This document shows positions 7,616 to 10,755 of a DNA stretch of 10,755 nt, in pieces. Both the position numbers and the translations under genes were made by a program. The DNA lies in contig JAKAXI010000039.1 in NCBI GenBank assembly GCA_021816665.1, positions 1 through 10,755 of the forward strand, given 5' to 3'. The DNA comes from Bacillota bacterium (lineage in GTDB: Bacteria; Bacillota; Bacilli; Alicyclobacillales; Alicyclobacillaceae). How positions within the stretch are numbered: position 1 is the stretch's first letter; every line of letters begins with the position of its first letter. Under the pieces are notes generated by a model that worked only from the letters and a program-made list of their open reading frames with translations, made no database searches and was not told the DNA's origin.

Positions 7616-10228
7616 TTGGCAGACTCGTTTGACAGCAAGGTCCTGCCGATTGACCTGAGTCAGGAACTGAAAAACTCGTTCATCGACTACGCGATGAGCG
7701 TCATCGTAAGCCGCGCGATTCCGGATGTGCGCGACGGCTTGAAGCCGGTGCACCGACGCATCTTGTACGCGATGTTCGAATCGGGCATGACACCAGACAA
7801 GCCGTACAAGAAGTCGGCGCGTATCGTCGGTGATGTGCTTGGTAAATACCACCCACACGGGGATTCGGCGGTGTATGACGCGCTTGTCCGGATGGCTCAA
7901 GACTTCTCGACACGCTACCTGCTCGTGGACGGTCACGGCAACTTCGGTTCTGTCGACGGTGACTCTGCGGCTGCAATGCGGTATACCGAGTCGAGAATGT
8001 CGCAGATCGCGATGGAACTCCTTCGCGACATCAACAAAGAAACGGTTGACTTCGGACCGAACTACGATGGCAACGAACAGGAGCCACTGGTGTTGCCAGC
8101 GCGCTTTCCGAACCTGCTCGTCAACGGCTCCTCTGGCATCGCCGTAGGAATGGCGACGAACATTCCGCCGCACAACCTGCGCGAAGTAATTGACGGAGTC
8201 ATTCTGATGATCGACAACCCGGAGACAACAATTCAGGACCTGATGCAGGTCATCAAAGGGCCTGATTTCCCAACTGCTGGCATCATCCTCGGACACGAAG
8301 GGATCCGCAGCGCGTACGAGACGGGCCGCGGGTCCATCGCGGTGCGCGCGAAAGCGGAGTTCGAAGAAGGTCACGGCGGAAAGACGCACATTATCGTCAC
8401 TGAGCTCCCGTATCAGCAGAACAAGGCTCGGCTGATTGAGAAGATCGCGGAGCTCACTCGCGATAAGCGCATCGATGGGATCACTGACCTGCGCGACGAA
8501 TCAGACCGCGATGGCATGCGCATCGTGATTGAACTGCGGCGTGACGCGAAACCGCAGGTGGTTTTGAACAACCTTTACAAACATACCGCCATGCAGAGCA
8601 GCTTCGGTGTCATCATGCTCGCGCTTGTTGACGGGCAACCGAAGGTTTTGAATCTGCGCGAAGTGTTGTATCACTATCTGCAGCATCAGCGCGAGGTTGT
8701 GCGCCGACGCACGCAATTTGACCTGAACAAAGCGGAAGCTCGCGCGCACATCTTAGAAGGCTTGCTGGTGGCGCTCGATCACCTCGACGAAGTGATTGCG
8801 CTCATCCGCGCGTCCGCGACACCCGAAATCGCCCGCACTGGGTTGATGGAGCGGTTCCAACTGTCGCAGGAACAGGCACAGGCAATTCTCGACATGCGCC
8901 TGCAGCGCCTGACGGGTCTCGAGCGCGAAAAAATCGAGGCAGAGTACGCCGAACTACAAAAACTAATCGGCGAGTTGCGCGCCATTTTGGCTGATGAGGG
9001 CCTGTTGCTCGACGTGATCCGCAAAGAACTTGTCGACATCCGCGACAAGTTCTCCGATGAGCGGCGAACGGAGATTGTGGCGGTGGAGGGCGAGATCACG
9101 AATGAAGACCTAATCCCGGTCACCGACGTCGCAATCGCCATCACGAACGCCGGCTACGTCAAGCGCATTCCGCTCAACACCTACCACCAGCAGCGCCGCG
9201 GTGGCCGGGGGATGTCGATGATGGGGACGCGCGAAGAGGACTTCGTCGAGCATATGTACATCACGTCGTCGCACCATTATGTCATGTTCTTCACCAACCG
9301 CGGCAGAATGTACGCGCTCAAGGCATATGAGATCCCGGAGTACAGCCGCCAGGCGAAAGGCCTTCCGATTATCAACCTAATTCCGATTGAACAAGGCGAG
9401 ACGGTGTCCACCGTGATACCCATTCGGTCGCTCGCTGAGGAGGACGTCGCGGGATTGACCTTGTTCTTTGCGACCCGACAAGGTGTCATTAAGAAGACTC
9501 CCCTCCAGGATTACGCGAACATCCGGCGTGTTGGGCTTATCGCGATCAACCTGCGGGAAGATGACGAACTGATTGGGGTCCGCCTGACCGATGGCGACAG
9601 ACACATTATTATGGCCACGAAGCGCGGGATGTCGATCCGATTCCATGAGGACGACGTGCGGCCGATGGGTCGAGCCGCGACGGGTGTAAAAGGCATTGCG
9701 CTCGGAGATGACGATGCTGTCATTGGGATGGACGTAATCGAAGAGGATACGGACGTACTCGTCGTGACGTCCCGCGGTTACGGGAAACGAACCAAGGCGG
9801 ACGATTACCGCATACAGACGCGCGGTGGCAAAGGTATCAAGACACTGAACTGCACACCAAAGAACGGCGAAGTTGTGGCGTTGAAGATGGTGTTCGACAA
9901 CGACGACTTGATGATCATTACGAACGCAGGCGTCGCCATCCGCATTGGAGTCGCTGATATTTCCACTCTGGGCCGGAATACGCAGGGTGTGAAGCTGATC
10001 AACGTGCCGGAAGGTGAGGAAGTCGCGACAGTTGCCCGCGTTGTCACCTCAGAAGAAGCAGATAACGCAGAGGAAGTTGGCGGCCTCGACGAACTTGGCG
10101 AACCGAGAGATGATGACTATGATGACCGCGAGTCGGATGGTACGGCTGAGCGCGTCGACGATGATGCCAACGGTGCATCGGAAGACGACTTAGAATCGGG
10201 CCCACCAGGTGACAACGGCGACGAATAG
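7616..10228 (+). CDS. gyrA: DNA gyrase subunit A
   Basis: The DNA-cleaving and wrapping subunit of gyrase. It is 870 residues from a TTG start with AGGAG 9 nt upstream. The breakage-reunion domain has the catalytic tyrosine Y123 in AAMRYTES. The quinolone-determining stretch [10 protein letters not shown] has Ser84 and Asp88, so it carries no classic resistance change. The C-terminal beta-pinwheel includes the GyrA box QRRGGRG (526-532), which ParC lacks, and repeated blades such as [10 protein letters not shown] (736-745). Residues 812-870 form a low-complexity tail with 26 Asp/Glu and only three Arg, making the protein longer than B. subtilis GyrA (821). In E. coli an acidic GyrA tail modulates DNA wrapping; a similar role here is inference. 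It follows gyrB as the second gene of the usual pair, though separated by 76 nt. Confidence 0.97.
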   Translation: MADSFDSKVLPIDLSQELKNSFIDYAMSVIVSRAIPDVRDGLKPVHRRILYAMFESGMTPDKPYKKSARIVGDVLGKYHPHGDSAVYDALVRMAQDFSTRYLLVDGHGNFGSVDGDSAAAMRYTESRMSQIAMELLRDINKETVDFGPNYDGNEQEPLVLPARFPNLLVNGSSGIAVGMATNIPPHNLREVIDGVILMIDNPETTIQDLMQVIKGPDFPTAGIILGHEGIRSAYETGRGSIAVRAKAEFEEGHGGKTHIIVTELPYQQNKARLIEKIAELTRDKRIDGITDLRDESDRDGMRIVIELRRDAKPQVVLNNLYKHTAMQSSFGVIMLALVDGQPKVLNLREVLYHYLQHQREVVRRRTQFDLNKAEARAHILEGLLVALDHLDEVIALIRASATPEIARTGLMERFQLSQEQAQAILDMRLQRLTGLEREKIEAEYAELQKLIGELRAILADEGLLLDVIRKELVDIRDKFSDERRTEIVAVEGEITNEDLIPVTDVAIAITNAGYVKRIPLNTYHQQRRGGRGMSMMGTREEDFVEHMYITSSHHYVMFFTNRGRMYALKAYEIPEYSRQAKGLPIINLIPIEQGETVSTVIPIRSLAEEDVAGLTLFFATRQGVIKKTPLQDYANIRRVGLIAINLREDDELIGVRLTDGDRHIIMATKRGMSIRFHEDDVRPMGRAATGVKGIALGDDDAVIGMDVIEEDTDVLVVTSRGYGKRTKADDYRIQTRGGKGIKTLNCTPKNGEVVALKMVFDNDDLMIITNAGVAIRIGVADISTLGRNTQGVKLINVPEGEEVATVARVVTSEEADNAEEVGGLDELGEPRDDDYDDRESDGTAERVDDDANGASEDDLESGPPGDNGDE

Positions 10229-10279
10229 CACCGAAACACTCATTTGTAACGGGTATTTAGACTGCAAATAGAGTGAGGG

Positions 10280-10311
10280 CCATTCGCGAGCCTGCTTGGC
10301 ATTGCGAATGG
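10280..10311. repeat. Inverted repeat after gyrA overlapping the next promoter
   Basis: CCATTCGC (10280-10287) and GCGAATGG (10304-10311) are perfect 8-bp arms around a 16-nt loop that itself contains GCC and GGC, which can pair. It begins 52 nt after the gyrA stop. Only TTT follows, so it is a poor intrinsic terminator. It spans the -35 and part of the spacer of the promoter at 10296-10324, so an operator is an alternative. A weaker inverted repeat with one bulge (10237-10246 and 10265-10275) precedes it. Confidence 0.5.
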
Positions 10312-10324
10312 TTTACGGTATGAT
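10296..10324 (+). promoter_or_regulatory. Promoter of the 35-aa membrane peptide gene
   Basis: TTGGCA (10296-10301) and TATGAT (10319-10324) are separated by 17 bp; each hexamer has one mismatch to the sigma-A consensus. The start point should be near 10331, giving a leader of about 22 nt that carries a G-rich Shine-Dalgarno before the GTG at 10353. Confidence 0.7.
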
Positions 10325-10352
10325 CGAACCAGCAGAGGGGGGACGGCGGAAC

Positions 10353-10460
10353 GTGAACTTGGAAGAATTCGCAATTACACAGGGTGGCGAGTTTCTCGCG
10401 TTCATTGTTTTGGTCGGCCTAGCGGTATTGTTCTTTAACGCGATTGTGCCGAAACGGTAA
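10353..10460 (+). CDS. Small single-pass membrane peptide, 35 aa, unknown function
   Basis: A 35-codon ORF from GTG to TAA; I do not recognise a family. The N-terminus is short and acidic (NLEEF), and residues 14-32 form one strongly hydrophobic segment (FLAFIVLVGLAVLFF, then NAIV). The C-terminus is PKR, so the positive-inside rule predicts N-out, C-in. A GAGGGGGGA Shine-Dalgarno is about 9 nt from the GTG; a TTG at 10359 is an alternative start. It has its own near-consensus promoter 29 nt upstream and a strong terminator 14 nt downstream, so it is a monocistronic unit between gyrA and the next promoter. The signals suggest a real expressed peptide, but translation is unproven, and a small RNA with a fortuitous ORF is the main alternative. 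Confidence 0.6.
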   Translation: MNLEEFAITQGGEFLAFIVLVGLAVLFFNAIVPKR

Positions 10461-10473
10461 CTGGTCCGTAGTG

Positions 10474-10511
10474 GCGCCGCAGACAAGATATTGTCTGCGG
10501 CGCTTGTTTTT
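10474..10511 (+). terminator. Strong intrinsic terminator
   Basis: GCGCCGCAGACAA (10474-10486), loop GATA, then its perfect complement TTGTCTGCGGCGC (10491-10503) form a 13-bp GC-rich stem, followed by TTGTTTTT. It begins 14 nt after the small ORF stop and should also stop any read-through from gyrA. Confidence 0.92.
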
Positions 10512-10640
10512 ACGGTCTTATTTTGTCAAAAGGCATCTTTTCGTTTCGGGAGCAACGTGCGGTTCGTGGATAGTGTCTGGTGGTCTATCTGTACTGAAAC
10601 TTTCAGCACGACATTTCATGTACAAATTGACGTTCAACAG

Positions 10641-10670
10641 TTGACTTGGGTAATCATCCCGTGGTATATT
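10641..10670 (+). promoter_or_regulatory. Strong promoter pointing out of the window, possible rrn leader
   Basis: TTGACT (10641-10646) and TATATT (10665-10670) are 18 bp apart, each hexamer one mismatch from consensus. The start should be near 10676. A perfect GC hairpin follows at once: CGCCGC (10680-10685), loop GAG, GCGGCG (10689-10694). No ORF or recognisable RNA begins before the window ends. In B. subtilis gyrA is followed by the rRNA operon rrnO, so a stable-RNA leader is a reasonable guess, but no boxA or 16S sequence is visible. The stretch 10512-10640 holds nothing I can name. Confidence 0.6.
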
Positions 10671-10755
10671 AGTCGATGTCGCCGCGAGGCGGCGCCGCTG
10701 TGAAAGACCTCATAAACCGCGTCACATCAAGGTTTCTCGGGTTTTTCAACTGGCT

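Noticed and set aside
10444..10703. Two plus-strand frames of 66-70 codons after gyrA
   Set aside because: They run through the perfect terminator at 10474-10511 and the promoter at 10641-10670, have no Shine-Dalgarno and resemble no family.

Overview
This window is a chromosomal replication-origin region of a low-to-mid GC Gram-positive bacterium (Bacillota, class Bacilli). The gene order yidC-yidD-rnpA-rpmH / oriC / dnaA-dnaN-recF-remB-gyrB-gyrA, the very Bacillus-like DnaA, the DUF370/RemB gene, the frequent TTG and GTG starts behind G-rich Shine-Dalgarno sequences, and the roughly even base composition all agree. An Alicyclobacillaceae-like organism is my best guess, but the sequence alone does not fix the family.

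Left of the origin, reading leftwards on the minus strand, lies a ribosome/RNA-processing/membrane-insertion operon. It runs rpmH (ribosomal protein L34, TTG start), a UUCG-capped terminator-like hairpin, rnpA (RNase P protein, GTG start), yidD (insertion efficiency factor) and the first few codons of what is probably yidC. A promoter with perfect TTGACA and TATAAT hexamers drives it. The interval 853-1299 is the upstream half of oriC, with DnaA boxes including three spaced exactly 12 bp apart, and possible Spo0A boxes next to dnaA.

Right of the origin, on the plus strand, come dnaA, a second DnaA-box cluster in the dnaA-dnaN gap (a bipartite origin as in Bacillus subtilis), dnaN, recF (7 bp after dnaN, with no yaaA/S4-domain gene between), remB abutting the recF stop, gyrB and gyrA. 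Together these genes start replication, clamp the polymerase, repair stalled forks and manage supercoiling.

After gyrA (10229-10755) is a small self-contained transcription unit: a near-consensus promoter, a 35-codon ORF for a single-pass membrane peptide, and a 13-bp perfect terminator. A second strong promoter followed by a GC hairpin then points out of the window. By synteny with Bacillales this could be an rRNA operon leader, but no rRNA sequence is visible.

The region is mostly core housekeeping DNA, and I see no mobile element, CRISPR array or defence system. The points most worth a second look are the 35-aa membrane peptide unit, a 17-bp inverted repeat linking yidD to the yidC start, an alanine in place of the usual arginine in the GyrB ATP-site motif, the long acidic GyrA tail, and the origin architecture.
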